A stretch of DNA of 64,000 bases from Actinoallomurus iriomotensis (GCF_030269445.1 NZ_BSTJ01000001.1:149898-213897), one strand, 5' to 3'; positions 41,257 through 50,280 are shown, counted from the first letter of the stretch. Program-made: numbers and translations. The notes: generated by a model not told the origin, from the sequence alone.

Positions 41257-41280
41257 AGGACCCGGGCGGAGCCGGGTCCT
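41257..41280 (-). terminator. terminator downstream of the acidic membrane-protein gene
   Basis: Arms aggacccgg (41257-41265) and ccgggtcct (41272-41280). On the minus strand the stem is followed by TTTTCGT, which makes it an intrinsic terminator for the gene ending at 41298; it may also stop the convergent nucleotidyltransferase transcript. Confidence 0.75.
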
Positions 41281-41297
41281 CTGCGGTGTGGGCGAGC

Positions 41298-42908
41298 TCA
41301 GTAGGAGTCGTCCGAGGGATCCTTGTCGGGCTGGCACACCAGGCAGGGGGTGCAGCCGCGCTCCTTCGCCTCGGTACGGGTCAGCGACTCCAGGTCGTCG
41401 GCGTCGTCCGCGATGTCCTCGATGAGGGCGCAGTTGGGACGGTGGTAGCGCTTGGTGCCGCTCAGAATGCGGACGAGCGAGTCGTCCGACGCCGCGTCGT
41501 CCTCAGAGGCGTCGTCGTCGGAGGCGTCGTCGTCGGAGGCGTCGTCGTCGGAGGCGTCGTCGTCGGAGGCGTCGTCGTCGGAGGCGTCGTCGTCGGAGGC
41601 GTCGTCGTCGGAGGCGTCGTCGTCGGAGGCGTCGGACTCGGCGTCGTCGGCCGGCTTCGGCGTCTCGTCCTCGTCCTCGTCGCCGGTCGCGGACTCGTCC
41701 GTGTCGGCGGGCTCCTCGTCGGCCTGGTCGTCGGGCCGATCCTCGGCCTCGTCGGCCGCCCGGTCGTCGGCGTCGTCGGACCGGCCGGTCTCGGTCACCG
41801 CCGTTTCGGCCGAATCCGTCTCGGCCGAGTCCGTCTCCGCGGGGGCCTCGGCGGCCGGCTCATCCTCGGTCTCGGACGGCTGCTCCGCCGTCTCGGAGTC
41901 CTCCACGGACTCCGGCTCCTCGGCGGCCTCCGGCTCCGACGGCGCCGGGGTGGCGGCCTCGGGCTCGGCGGGCTCCTCGGCGCGGGCCGCGTCGTCGTCC
42001 TCGGCGGGCGTCTCGTCGCTGGTCCTGGCGTCGTCCCGGTCCAGCGGCTCGAAGAACGACCGGCTGCGCGCCAGCGGTCGTTCGGCGGCCGGTTCGGACG
42101 GCTCCTCGGCGACCTCCGACTGCGGCTCCGCGTCGGTCTCCTGGTCGGTGTGGTGGTCGGCCTCGTGGAGGGTGTCGGCTTCGGACGTCACGGTCGACTC
42201 GGCCGCCGCTGGGGACTCGGCTGCGGGTGCGGTCTCGTCGTCGTCGAGCCGGGTGACGGGCAGATCCGTGCGCGTCACCGAGGCCGGGTCGTCGGCCCTG
42301 GGAGCGGTGAGCTCGGCGGTGTCCGCCGCGGTCTCCAGGGACTCGGTGGGGCGGGCGTCCTCGGGGGACGCGGGTGTCTCGGCGGCGGGCTCGGTCTCCG
42401 TGACCGCCGCTCGGGCCGCCAGTGCCGTGTCGGGGAGACAGGCCGTGCAGGCGGTGAAGCCCTCCTCGCGCGCCTCGACGTAGGTGAGCTCCTCCTTGTC
42501 GCGGCCCGCCAGCTGGCGGCAGGTCTCCAGGTGGTAGCGCTTACGGCCGGGGATCACATAGACGCTCGTCTCGGGGGGCACGTCGATCGCGGTCGTCGGG
42601 ACCACCGAGACCGGTGCCTCCTCGCCCGCGCCCACGCGTGCCTTCGCCTTGGCCGTACGGGCGGTCTTGGACCGCGCCGCGGACCTCTTGGCGGACGACT
42701 CCGCCTCGGCGCTGCCGAACAGCTCCTTGCGGCGTAGGAACACCCCGATGGCTAGGCAGAGGGCGGAGATGATGCTGATCCCGATGGAGACGTAGATCAG
42801 CTTCAGTCCGTCAAGCCCCGCAACCTCGTGCCCGGTGTTGCCCGTGACGATGCCCGTGACTAGCAGGGCGATCGCCAGGACGACGAGCACACCACTCAGG
42901 ATGATCAC
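41298..42908 (-). CDS. acidic repeat membrane protein with two KRYH-C-CxxC modules
   Basis: A 536-residue protein of unknown function. Two N-terminal membrane helices (about 2-23 and 37-58) are followed by a basic stretch and a first module, IPGRKRYHLETCRQL ... TACTACLPD (about 118-160). A very long, disordered Glu/Asp/Ala/Ser/Thr-rich linker follows, ending in eight exact SDDDA units, and then a second copy of the module near the C-terminus, LSGTKRYHRPNCALI ... GCTPCLVCQPD. Each module has one His and three Cys in an Ada-like metal-binding spacing, so zinc binding is likely. The gene lies upstream of a terminator and about 130 bp downstream of divIVA. Confidence 0.78.
   Translation of the reverse strand: MIILSGVLVVLAIALLVTGIVTGNTGHEVAGLDGLKLIYVSIGISIISALCLAIGVFLRRKELFGSAEAESSAKRSAARSKTARTAKAKARVGAGEEAPVSVVPTTAIDVPPETSVYVIPGRKRYHLETCRQLAGRDKEELTYVEAREEGFTACTACLPDTALAARAAVTETEPAAETPASPEDARPTESLETAADTAELTAPRADDPASVTRTDLPVTRLDDDETAPAAESPAAAESTVTSEADTLHEADHHTDQETDAEPQSEVAEEPSEPAAERPLARSRSFFEPLDRDDARTSDETPAEDDDAARAEEPAEPEAATPAPSEPEAAEEPESVEDSETAEQPSETEDEPAAEAPAETDSAETDSAETAVTETGRSDDADDRAADEAEDRPDDQADEEPADTDESATGDEDEDETPKPADDAESDASDDDASDDDASDDDASDDDASDDDASDDDASDDDASDDDASEDDAASDDSLVRILSGTKRYHRPNCALIEDIADDADDLESLTRTEAKERGCTPCLVCQPDKDPSDDSY
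41506..41625. repeat. in-frame 15-bp minisatellite, 8 perfect units
   Basis: gaggcgtcgtcgtcg is repeated eight times without a mismatch, with a degenerate ninth unit at 41626-41640. On the minus strand each unit encodes DDDAS. Perfect units and a length divisible by 3 suggest ongoing copy-number change without frameshift. Confidence 0.95.
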
Positions 42909-43042
42909 GCAGGTCTCCCTCTAACCGACCGTCGTACGGAGATGCGCAGCAACGCTAGCGCAACTTCGGCCGATTCGGTCGCCTCCAACCGGCTACCACT
43001 TTGTTCGAGGCTGGACATTCGCCTCTCGCGACGCGCGCTTGA

Positions 43043-43966
43043 TCAGCGGCGGTCGTGCGGCGGGTTGTCGGCGGTGTGGAACCCTCCGGTGGCGTGCTGG
43101 GCGTGCTGCGGCTCGGGCTGGTGCTGCGGGAAGGGATTCTGGCCGGTGTTGGCCGGTCCGACCGACGGCTGGCCGTTGCGCACCTCGGCGTGCTGGGGCA
43201 TGGCGGGCTGTGCGGGCTGCGGACCCGTGCCGCCCGGGCCGACGCCGAACGGCGCGTTCTGGCTGGCTCCGGCCTCCAGCTCGCGCAGCTGGCCCTCGAG
43301 GTAGGCCTTCAGGCGGCTGCGGTATTCACGCTCGAAGGCGTTGAGGTCGTCGACCATGCGCTCGAGCTCTTCACGCTGCTGCACGAGGGAGCCCATCGCC
43401 TGACGGTGGCGGTCCTGGGCGTCGCGCTCGAGCGACTCGGCGCGGGCTCGGGCCTCGCTGACGATCTGCTCGGACTGCCGGCGGGCCTTGCCGAGGATCT
43501 CCTCGGCCTCGCGGCGGGCGCGGCCCAGCGTCTCGTCGGCCTCGCGGCGCGCGTCGGCGATCGCCTGGTCGGCCGTCTGCTGCGCGAGCGCGAGCACGCG
43601 GGCGGCCGTGTCCATGTTGTCCTCACCCGGGCTGCTCACCGGGGCGGGCGGCTGCGGCGCGACCGGGGGTATGCCGAGGCTGCCCAGCATCGGCTCCGGC
43701 TCCGGCTTGGGCTCCGGAGGCTTGGGCGGCTCGGGCATGTGCGTCATCTCGGGCTTGGGCTCGACGATGGGAGCGGCCATCGCCGGAACCTTGCCACGAA
43801 GGCACTCGGCGAGCTTGGCCCGCAGCTCCTCGTTCTCCTGGATGAGCCGGTCGAGCTCCGCCTCGACCTCGTCGAGGAAAGCGTCGACCTCCTCTTCGTC
43901 GTAGCCCGGCCGAAGCCGGGTGGTACTGAACTGCTTGTTCCGCACATCCGCGGGTGTCAGCGGCAT
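43043..43966 (-). CDS. divIVA: DivIVA/Wag31 polar growth protein
   Basis: DivIVA binds curved membrane at poles and septa and directs apical wall growth in actinobacteria. The 307-residue protein has the lipid-binding N-terminal domain (LTPADVRNKQFSTTRLRPGYDEEEVDAFLDEVE, with the hydrophobic/basic loop FSTTRLR) to about residue 60, then a proline-rich insert (EPKPEMTHMPEPPKPPEPKPEP), a long coiled coil at about 120-240 and a Gln/Pro-rich disordered tail. Last gene of the dcw series on this strand; yggT lies 50 bp upstream. Confidence 0.95.
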   Translation of the reverse strand: MPLTPADVRNKQFSTTRLRPGYDEEEVDAFLDEVEAELDRLIQENEELRAKLAECLRGKVPAMAAPIVEPKPEMTHMPEPPKPPEPKPEPEPMLGSLGIPPVAPQPPAPVSSPGEDNMDTAARVLALAQQTADQAIADARREADETLGRARREAEEILGKARRQSEQIVSEARARAESLERDAQDRHRQAMGSLVQQREELERMVDDLNAFEREYRSRLKAYLEGQLRELEAGASQNAPFGVGPGGTGPQPAQPAMPQHAEVRNGQPSVGPANTGQNPFPQHQPEPQHAQHATGGFHTADNPPHDRR

Positions 43967-44016
43967 CTGGTCTCCTTGGCGCGCTTGGAGTCTGTCCCCG
44001 AACGGACGGTACCCGA

Positions 44017-44304
44017 TCAGAGCGGCTGGACGACGATGATCAAGAACCAGACCATGAAGAAGAGGACCGTGAAGCTCAGGTCGAACGCAACGTTACCCAG
44101 CCGAACGGACGGGATGAAACGGCGTAGCAGTCTAAGGGGTGGATCGGTGACCGTGTAAGTGGTCTCCGCCAACACCAGCACCACCCCGGTAGGCCTCCAC
44201 GACCGGGCGAACGCCTGAAGCGTCTCGAGTACCAGCCTGCCGATGAGGAAGAGCAGGAACAGGTAGAGCGGGATGCTCAGGTAGCTTCCAAGGTTCACGA
44301 ACAC
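44017..44304 (-). CDS. YggT-family membrane protein
   Basis: A 95-residue protein with two YggT-type helices (LGSYLSIPLYLFLLFLIGRLVLETL and AFDLSFTVLFFMVWFLIIVV) and the usual intervening RLLRRFIPSVRLG loop. It sits in the conserved ftsZ-yggS-sepF-yggT-divIVA order and is thought to aid envelope organisation or division; no activity is known. It lies 15 bp downstream of sepF. Confidence 0.9.
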   Translation of the reverse strand: MFVNLGSYLSIPLYLFLLFLIGRLVLETLQAFARSWRPTGVVLVLAETTYTVTDPPLRLLRRFIPSVRLGNVAFDLSFTVLFFMVWFLIIVVQPL

Positions 44305-44319
44305 TCTCGCATGTGGCTG

Positions 44320-44841
44320 TCAGCTCTGATTGAAGAACCCTCGTTCTGCCATACGGGCCTTGTCTTCGGCGGTCACCTCGACATTGGCTGGGGACAACAG
44401 GAACACCTTGTTCGTAACACGCTCGATGCTTCCGTGCAGGCCGAATATGAGACCAGCCGCGAAGTCGACGAGACGCTTCGCGTCGCTGTCGACCATCTCG
44501 GTGAGATTCATGATCACCGGGGTCCCTTCCCGGAAGTGCTCTCCGATCGTGCGGGCCTCGTTGTAGGTCCTGGGATGAAGCGTAGTGATTCGAGCGAGGT
44601 CTGACACCGCCGACTCGGCAAGAGGCGGCCGACGCTCCGAGACGAACGCCTTGTGATCGCCTTCCGCCTGGTCCGGGGCTCCCGTGGACTGCTGAGGGGA
44701 TGACTCGTCGTCGGCACGATCCACCCGGCGACGGTCCGCGGCATCGTCGTCGTAGATGTCGTACTCGTCGTACTCATCATCGTAGCGATCGTCCTCCACA
44801 AGGCCGAGGTAGACCGCCATCTTGCGCATCGCGCTGGCCAT
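44320..44841 (-). CDS. sepF: cell division protein SepF
   Basis: SepF anchors FtsZ to the membrane and bundles its filaments; in actinobacteria without FtsA it is the main tether. The 173-residue protein has the N-terminal amphipathic helix ([15 protein letters not shown]), an acidic linker rich in Asp/Tyr ([17 protein letters not shown]), and the conserved C-terminal domain from about residue 78 ([32 protein letters not shown]...). No ftsA gene is present in the cluster, which agrees. Confidence 0.95.
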   Translation of the reverse strand: MASAMRKMAVYLGLVEDDRYDDEYDEYDIYDDDAADRRRVDRADDESSPQQSTGAPDQAEGDHKAFVSERRPPLAESAVSDLARITTLHPRTYNEARTIGEHFREGTPVIMNLTEMVDSDAKRLVDFAAGLIFGLHGSIERVTNKVFLLSPANVEVTAEDKARMAERGFFNQS

Positions 44842-44941
44842 ACGCCCCCTCCGTCGTCCACCGACAAGAGATCCCTGCGGGAAGCTTCCACTGGTCGATC
44901 GTTACGTTTGAACACGGACGCCAAGGTCCACTGTGGGGACA

Positions 44942-45649
44942 TTACCTGACGATTGCCCGTCGACCTCCGAGCAACGCCGTACCAATGCGGACGTGTGTCG
45001 CGCCACTCACGATCGCGTGCTCCAAATCACCGCTCATGCCCGCCGATACCGTTTTGGCGTCCGGATAGACGGCGCGCAGAGAATCGGAGATCTCCGCCAG
45101 ACGAGCGAACGCGGGGGCCGGGTCGGCGCCGAGCGGCGCCACCGCCATCAGCCCGCCGAGCCGGAGCCCCTCGGCGGCGCTGAGCGCCTCAGCGAGCGCG
45201 AGCACCCCGTCGGGCCGTACGCCGCCGCGGCCGCCCTCCGCCGTACCGGCCTCGTCCAGGGAGACCTGGATGAGACAGCGCGGCGAACGCCCGGCGTCGG
45301 TCGCGGCCCGTGACAGCGCGTTCACCAGCCGCGCCCGGTCGACCGAGTGGATCACATCGGCGTACGAGACGACGGAGCGGGCCTTGTTCGTCTGCAGCTG
45401 TCCGACGAAGTGCCAGGTCAGGTCGAGGTCGCGGCAGTCGTACACCTTGGCGGCCGCCTCCTGGTCGCGGTTCTCCGCGACGTCGGTGATCCCCAGTTCG
45501 GCGAGGAGCCGTACGTCGGAGGCGGGGAAGGTCTTGGTGACGGCGACGAGCGTGATCTCATCCGGCGCACGGCCGGCGGCGTGACACGCCTTGGTGATCC
45601 GCTCACGTACGGCGGCGAGGTTCGCGGCCAGTTCTTCGATACGACTCAT
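44942..45649 (-). CDS. YggS/YlmE-family pyridoxal phosphate homeostasis protein
   Basis: A 235-residue PLP-binding TIM-barrel protein. The lysine that holds PLP is in ITLVAVTKTFPASDVR, and DLTWHFVGQLQTNKAR and LSAGMSGDLEHAIVSGATHVRIGTALLG are complete. It buffers free PLP and affects amino acid metabolism; in this cluster it always accompanies ftsZ and sepF. The start ATG at 45649 precedes a 600-bp gap, unlike the usual close packing. Confidence 0.93.
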   Translation of the reverse strand: MSRIEELAANLAAVRERITKACHAAGRAPDEITLVAVTKTFPASDVRLLAELGITDVAENRDQEAAAKVYDCRDLDLTWHFVGQLQTNKARSVVSYADVIHSVDRARLVNALSRAATDAGRSPRCLIQVSLDEAGTAEGGRGGVRPDGVLALAEALSAAEGLRLGGLMAVAPLGADPAPAFARLAEISDSLRAVYPDAKTVSAGMSGDLEHAIVSGATHVRIGTALLGGRRAIVR

Positions 45650-46258
45650 CCCTTTTCCGACCCTCCGCGGGGAGACGGCGGCAGAGTATCCCGCCGGGTC
45701 ACCGCCCCATCACGCGGGGTCGGCGCGTGCGGCCGGGTCCGGCTCGGACCCGGCCGTGCCGACATGGCGCGGACCGGCCGGTGCCGCCCGGGAGCGGCGA
45801 CCGCGTACACGCGACCGAGGTCGGGCGCGCCGTGCGCCTGTCCGGCGCGTCGCCCGCCGAGACGTACCTGGACCAGAAGGCGATCCTCGACGCCGCGCGG
45901 GCCGCGGGCGCGGACGCCGTCCACCCGGGGTACGCCTTCCTGTCCGAGAACGCCGTACGCCTTCCTGTCCGAGAACGCCGTACGCCTTCCTGTCCGAGAA
46001 TGCCGCGTTCGCCGAGGCGGCGCGCGGTCACGTTATCCACAATCGCGCCGCCCACCTGCCCGGACGCTTCCGACCCTGGACAATGGAAGTGGGATGGCCC
46101 CCCGGGAGGGAGGGCCCTGCCCACCCCCCTGCGCCGACCGGGGACCGGACGTCCGTACGGTGTGCCGCGTCGGCGTCCGGCGCGCGATCGGCGGGAAGGA
46201 TTCCGCAGGTCCGCGCGGCGTGCCGGGCCAGGAGAACGGCCCGGCGTCGCTTCGGTGG
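45650..46258 (+). pseudogene. decayed biotin carboxylase fragment in the ftsZ-yggS gap
   Basis: About 610 bp hold no intact gene. On the plus strand, roughly 45797-46030 encode a piece of a biotin carboxylase N-terminal domain: VGRAVRLSGASPAETYLDQ, then AILDAARAAGADAVHPGYAFLSENA, and in another frame AFAEAA. The ATP-grasp body is missing. A 25-bp unit ending the first piece is present three times (45931-46005) and breaks the frame. The remaining sequence has no recognisable homology that I can see. In related dcw clusters the gene pgeF (YfiH laccase-like) usually lies here; it is absent. Confidence 0.6.
45931..46005. repeat. 25-bp tandem triplication
   Basis: TACGCCTTCCTGTCCGAGAA followed by CGCCG occurs three times in a row (45931-45955, 45956-45980, 45981-46005; the third copy has one C-to-T change). 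The two extra copies add 50 bp, not a multiple of three, so they shift the biotin carboxylase frame. Confidence 0.95.
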
Positions 46259-47743
46259 CTACTTCAGGAAGTCCGGCACGTCGAGGTCGTCGTCCTCTTC
46301 GAAGACGACGGGGCGGCGACGGGACGCGTCGGTGTTCAGGCGCGCCGCGGCAGGCTCGGTCGCCGGCCGCGGCACCTTAGGGCCCGCGACGGCCTCATTC
46401 GACGTCGAGCGGGGCGAGGTGGCCGACCCACCGACCGCTCCTCCGGCCGACCCGCTCGCCGGGGCTCCGGCCGGTCCTCCGGAGTCGCGGCCGGGCTCGC
46501 CCGGCTTGCCCGGGCCCGGCGGCTCGTGCTTGGGCTCGGTCGGCTTCGGCAGCTCCGCCTTGGGCGAGGCGGAAGCCGGGACCGCCGGTGCCTGCGGCTT
46601 GTGGTCGTCCTCCGGCTCGGCACTCCGGGCCGGCGGGGCGGGCATCGGGGTGACGCGCGGCGGCGGGGGCGTCTGCGGCGGGACCACGGGGCGGGGCGCG
46701 GCCACCGGCGGCGTCGCCACGGGCGGCGTGGCCACCGGCGGTCGCGCCGGGGTGTTGCGCTTGGGCTCGGACTGTGGTCCGGGCCTGTTGTCCGGGCGGA
46801 TGTCGTCGAAGCCCGCCGCGATGACGGTCACGCGGACCTCGTCGCCGAGCGCGTCGTCGATGACGGCGCCGAAGATGATGTTGGCGTCGGGTGCCGCGGC
46901 GTTGGACACCAGCTGCGCCGCCTCGTTGATCTCGAACAGGCCGAGGTCGGAGCCGCCCGAGATCGACAGCAGCACGCCGTGGGCGCCGTCGATGCTGGCC
47001 TCCAGCAGCGGGCTGGAGATCGCCATCTCGGCCGCCGCGACGGACCGGTCGTCGCCGCGTGCGGAGCCGATGCCCATCAGGGCCGAGCCGGCCCCGGACA
47101 TGACCGACTTGACGTCGGCGAAGTCGAGGTTGATCAGGCCCGGCGTGGTGATGAGGTCGGTGATGCCCTGAACACCGGAGAGGAGCACCTGGTCGGCGGC
47201 CTTGAAGGCGTCGAGCACGCTGACCTGGCGGTCGGAGATCGACAGCAGCCGGTCGTTGGGGATGACGATGAGGGTGTCGACCTCGTCGCGCAGCGTCTCG
47301 ATGCCGGCCTCGGCCTGCATCGCGCGGCGCTTGCCCTCGAAGCTGAAGGGGCGTGTCACCACGCCGATCGTGAGCGCGCCGAGCGACCGGGCGATGTTGG
47401 CCACGACCGGCGCCCCGCCCGTGCCGGTGCCGCCGCCCTCGCCCGCCGTGACGAAGACCATGTCGGCGCCCTTGAGCACCTCTTCGATCTCTTCGCGGTG
47501 GTCCTCGGCGGCCTTGCGGCCGACGTCGGGGTTGGCGCCGGCGCCGAGACCGCGGGTGAGCTCGCGGCCGACGTCGAGCTTGACGTCGGCGTCACTCATG
47601 AGCAGCGCTTGGGCGTCGGTGTTGATAGCGATGAATTCAACGCCCTTGAGGCCCTCTTCGATCATGCGGTTGACGGCATTGACGCCACCACCGCCGATGC
47701 CGACGACCTTGATGACCGCTAGGTAATTCTGCGGTGCTGCCAC
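46259..47743 (-). CDS. ftsZ: cell division protein FtsZ
   Basis: FtsZ is the tubulin-like GTPase that forms the Z ring. The 494-residue protein has the T3/T4 tubulin signature [10 protein letters not shown], the N-terminal [14 protein letters not shown] nucleotide loop, and the T7 loop with NLDFADV. After the globular core (to about 316) comes an unusually long linker of about 160 residues rich in Pro, Ala, Glu and Lys, then the conserved C-terminal peptide [10 protein letters not shown] that binds SepF/FtsW. The GTG at 47743 ([13 protein letters not shown]) gives the family start; an ATG 13 codons upstream is possible. Confidence 0.95.
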   Translation of the reverse strand: MAAPQNYLAVIKVVGIGGGGVNAVNRMIEEGLKGVEFIAINTDAQALLMSDADVKLDVGRELTRGLGAGANPDVGRKAAEDHREEIEEVLKGADMVFVTAGEGGGTGTGGAPVVANIARSLGALTIGVVTRPFSFEGKRRAMQAEAGIETLRDEVDTLIVIPNDRLLSISDRQVSVLDAFKAADQVLLSGVQGITDLITTPGLINLDFADVKSVMSGAGSALMGIGSARGDDRSVAAAEMAISSPLLEASIDGAHGVLLSISGGSDLGLFEINEAAQLVSNAAAPDANIIFGAVIDDALGDEVRVTVIAAGFDDIRPDNRPGPQSEPKRNTPARPPVATPPVATPPVAAPRPVVPPQTPPPPRVTPMPAPPARSAEPEDDHKPQAPAVPASASPKAELPKPTEPKHEPPGPGKPGEPGRDSGGPAGAPASGSAGGAVGGSATSPRSTSNEAVAGPKVPRPATEPAAARLNTDASRRRPVVFEEDDDLDVPDFLK

Positions 47744-47837
47744 AACGAGGGGCCCTTCCGCTCGCTCTATCTCTATGACCATCGGCCGCCCGTCAAGGCG
47801 ACCGTCATGTTTCCTACCGGGGCCGGAACCCTCACCC

Positions 47838-47864
47838 TCAAGTTGAGACTTACAGTTATGTCAA
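47838..47864 (-). promoter_or_regulatory. candidate ftsZ promoter
   Basis: On the minus strand TTGACA (47864-47859) is followed after 17 bp by TTGAGG in the 290-bp ftsQ-ftsZ gap. The -35 is perfect and the -10 weak. This gap is AT-richer than its neighbours and is a known place for extra ftsZ promoters in actinomycetes. Confidence 0.45.
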
Positions 47865-48035
47865 CCTAAGGCTGATACGGACAGTAGGGGCGCACCACTG
47901 CAGGGTCAACTAACCCGGCCCCGAGCCGATCGGCGTGTCGCGCGACATCCCACTAATCCTGTTTCGTCCCCCGCCACATGGCGAATGTCCCCGTCATGCG
48001 GCCGCCCCAGTGTGGCGCGTACGAAGGGTTCACCG

Positions 48036-48794
48036 CTACTCGGTGGTGACAACCTCCGGCGCGCTCACGTCGATGGTCTTGGTTTCGCGCTGCGAAGCCG
48101 TGCTCAGCAGCCCGCGGAGCAACCGTAGCTTGTCCTCGGTGCGTTCCGGCGCACCCCACACGATGGCGACGCCCTCTTTGAGCCGCAGCGTGACCGCCTC
48201 GGGCGAGCGCGCCTCGACGCTCGCGACGCGCCGGGACACCCAGGCGGGCAGGGCGCGGATGACGGCGAGCCCCGCCCGCAGCGACGGATCGCTCGACACC
48301 GGGGTCGCCACGACGAGCTCCGGCAGGCCGCGCGGGCGCGCCGCCGACGTGAGAACCGTCACGCCGTAGCGGTCGATCTGCAGGAACCGGTTGTCCTGCT
48401 GCACGGCGGCCACCGGCGTGCGCTCGCGCACGACGATGCGCACCGTGGTCGGCCAGCGCCGCTCGACCCGGGCGGTCTCGACCTCCTGGACCGCCTCGAC
48501 CCGGTCGCGCACAGCCCCGGTGTTCAGCTTGATGAGCGGCTCGCCGAGGCGTACGCGGGCGACGGCGAGCACCTGGTCGCGCGACACCAGCCGCTCCCCC
48601 ACCACGTCGATGTGCCGGGCGACGAGCAGCCGCGAGCCCAGCAGCACCCACGCCGCCGTGCCGAGCACCCCGGTGACGAGCAGCGCGACGAACAGCGCCT
48701 TCCAGCGGCTCGACCGGTCCCGCCGTCGTCGCGGGAGGGGACGTGGCGCGTCCTCGTCCTCCGTACCGCCGGGTTCGTCGGGCTCGATGCTCAC
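48036..48794 (-). CDS. ftsQ: cell division protein FtsQ
   Basis: A 252-residue bitopic membrane protein of the divisome core. It has a basic cytosolic tail (RPLPRRRRDRSSRWK), one membrane helix at about 33-53, a POTRA domain (VARHIDVVGERLVSRDQVLAVARVRLGEPLIKLN) and a C-terminal FtsQ domain with WPTTVRIVVRERTPVAAV. It probably recruits FtsL and FtsB-type partners to the septum. It follows murC after 57 bp; murB, often found between them, is not here. Confidence 0.94.
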   Translation of the reverse strand: MSIEPDEPGGTEDEDAPRPLPRRRRDRSSRWKALFVALLVTGVLGTAAWVLLGSRLLVARHIDVVGERLVSRDQVLAVARVRLGEPLIKLNTGAVRDRVEAVQEVETARVERRWPTTVRIVVRERTPVAAVQQDNRFLQIDRYGVTVLTSAARPRGLPELVVATPVSSDPSLRAGLAVIRALPAWVSRRVASVEARSPEAVTLRLKEGVAIVWGAPERTEDKLRLLRGLLSTASQRETKTIDVSAPEVVTTE

Positions 48795-48851
48795 CGGGTC
48801 TCCTCACCTGCGCGGACGTCGGGCGGGACGGGCCCCGGCCGCCACCGGCGG

Positions 48852-50249
48852 TCAGGCGCCGAGCAGCTCCAGAATCTTCGGCCCGAGCGCGGTCACGTCT
48901 CCGGCGCCCATGGTGATGATGACGTCCCCCGGCTTCGCCATCGCCGCGACACGCCCGGCCGCCGCGTTTCCGTCCGGTTCGTAGACGACGCCGTCGTGGG
49001 GCACGGCGTCGGCGACCAGCTCACCGGTCACGCCGGGAATGGGATCCTCGCGGGCCGGGAAGACGTCGAGCACGACGACCTCGTCGGCCAGGCCGAGCGC
49101 GGCGCCGAACTCGGCCCCGAAGAACTTCGTGCGGCTGAACAGGTGCGGCTGGAAGACCGCGATGATCCGGCCACCGCCGAGACCGCTGACGTAGTCACGG
49201 GTCGCCCGCAGGTCGGCGGCCAGCTCCGTCGGGTGGTGGGCGTAGCTGTCGAACACCCTGACGTCCCCGGCCTCTCCCTTGGGCTCCAGGCGGCGCCGCG
49301 CCCCCGTGAACCCGGCCAGGCCCTCGGCGACGGCGTCCGCCGGCACCCCCAGCTCGACGGCGGTGGCGTACGCCGCCGTGGCGTTGAGGGCGTAGTGGCG
49401 TCCCGGTACCGACAGCCGCAGCTCACGCTCGCCGACGGTGAACCGGGAGCCGAACCCCTGAGGTGTGAAGCCCGTCACCCGGTAGTCGGCGTCCGCGGCC
49501 TCGCCGTACGTGCGGACCGTCAGGCCCCGTCGCGCGCCGTCCTCGCCCAGCGCCCGGGCGACCGGGTCGTCCGCGCACACGACGAGCAGCCCGCCCGGCC
49601 GGACCCGCTCGGCGAACCGGGCGAAGGTCTCCTTGACCTTCTCGAAGCTGGCGTAGTTGTCCAGGTGGTCCGCCTCGACGTTGGTCACGATGGCGACCTT
49701 CGGGGCGAACATCAGGAACGAGCCGTCGCTCTCGTCGGCCTCGGCGACGAACAGGTCGCCGGACCCGTCGGCGGCGCCCAGGCCGGTGGTGACGAGCTGG
49801 CCCCCGATGCAGTACGACGGGTCGGCGCCGGCGTGCTGCAGGGCGACCGTCAGCATCGAGGTGGTCGTGGTCTTGCCGTGCGTGCCGGCGACCGCCACGG
49901 ACCGGCGGCCGTCCATCAGGGACGCCAGCGCGGCGGCGCGGTGCAGGACGAGCAGGCCGCGCTCGCGGGCGGCGGCCAGCTCCGGGTTCGTCTCGCGGAT
50001 CGCCGTGGAGACGACCACCGTGGTGGCGTCGCCGACGTGCTCGGCGGCGTGGCCGACGTACGTCGTCGCGCCCAGCTCGCGCAGGTCCGCCAGCAGGTCG
50101 GAGTCCTTCGCGTCACTGCCGGAGACCGGGATGCCGCGCCCCAGCATGATGCGGGCGATGCCCGACATGCCGGCTCCGCCGATGCCGACGAAGTGGACGC
50201 GTCCCAGCCGATCGGCCGGCACGACCTCGACCGGCGTGACCAGGCTCAT
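48852..50249 (-). CDS. murC: UDP-N-acetylmuramate--L-alanine ligase
   Basis: MurC adds L-alanine to UDP-MurNAc, the first peptide step of peptidoglycan precursor synthesis. The 465-residue Mur ligase shows the N-terminal Rossmann part VHFVGIGGAGMSGIARIML, the ATP loop AGTHGKTTTTSMLTVAL, the carbamate/metal region EADESDGSFL and DSYAHHPTELAADL in the C-terminal domain. Start ATG at 50249, 31 bp after murG. Confidence 0.96.
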   Translation of the reverse strand: MSLVTPVEVVPADRLGRVHFVGIGGAGMSGIARIMLGRGIPVSGSDAKDSDLLADLRELGATTYVGHAAEHVGDATTVVVSTAIRETNPELAAARERGLLVLHRAAALASLMDGRRSVAVAGTHGKTTTTSMLTVALQHAGADPSYCIGGQLVTTGLGAADGSGDLFVAEADESDGSFLMFAPKVAIVTNVEADHLDNYASFEKVKETFARFAERVRPGGLLVVCADDPVARALGEDGARRGLTVRTYGEAADADYRVTGFTPQGFGSRFTVGERELRLSVPGRHYALNATAAYATAVELGVPADAVAEGLAGFTGARRRLEPKGEAGDVRVFDSYAHHPTELAADLRATRDYVSGLGGGRIIAVFQPHLFSRTKFFGAEFGAALGLADEVVVLDVFPAREDPIPGVTGELVADAVPHDGVVYEPDGNAAAGRVAAMAKPGDVIITMGAGDVTALGPKILELLGA

Positions 50250-50280
50250 CTTTCTCTCCCTGCGGTTCGGGCGCCGGTGT

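Noticed and set aside
41506-41640. Possible CRISPR-like array
   Set aside because: The 15-bp units are directly contiguous with no spacers and are in frame within a gene.
41286-42737. A long plus-strand frame rich in Gly/Val opposite the acidic repeat protein
   Set aside because: Its GGVVV repeats are simply the complement of the SDDDA-encoding minisatellite; the minus-strand frame has membrane helices, metal-binding modules and a terminator after it.
45931-46005. Possible attachment site or short CRISPR remnant
   Set aside because: The 25-bp units are contiguous and match the biotin carboxylase coding sequence, so a tandem slippage event explains them.
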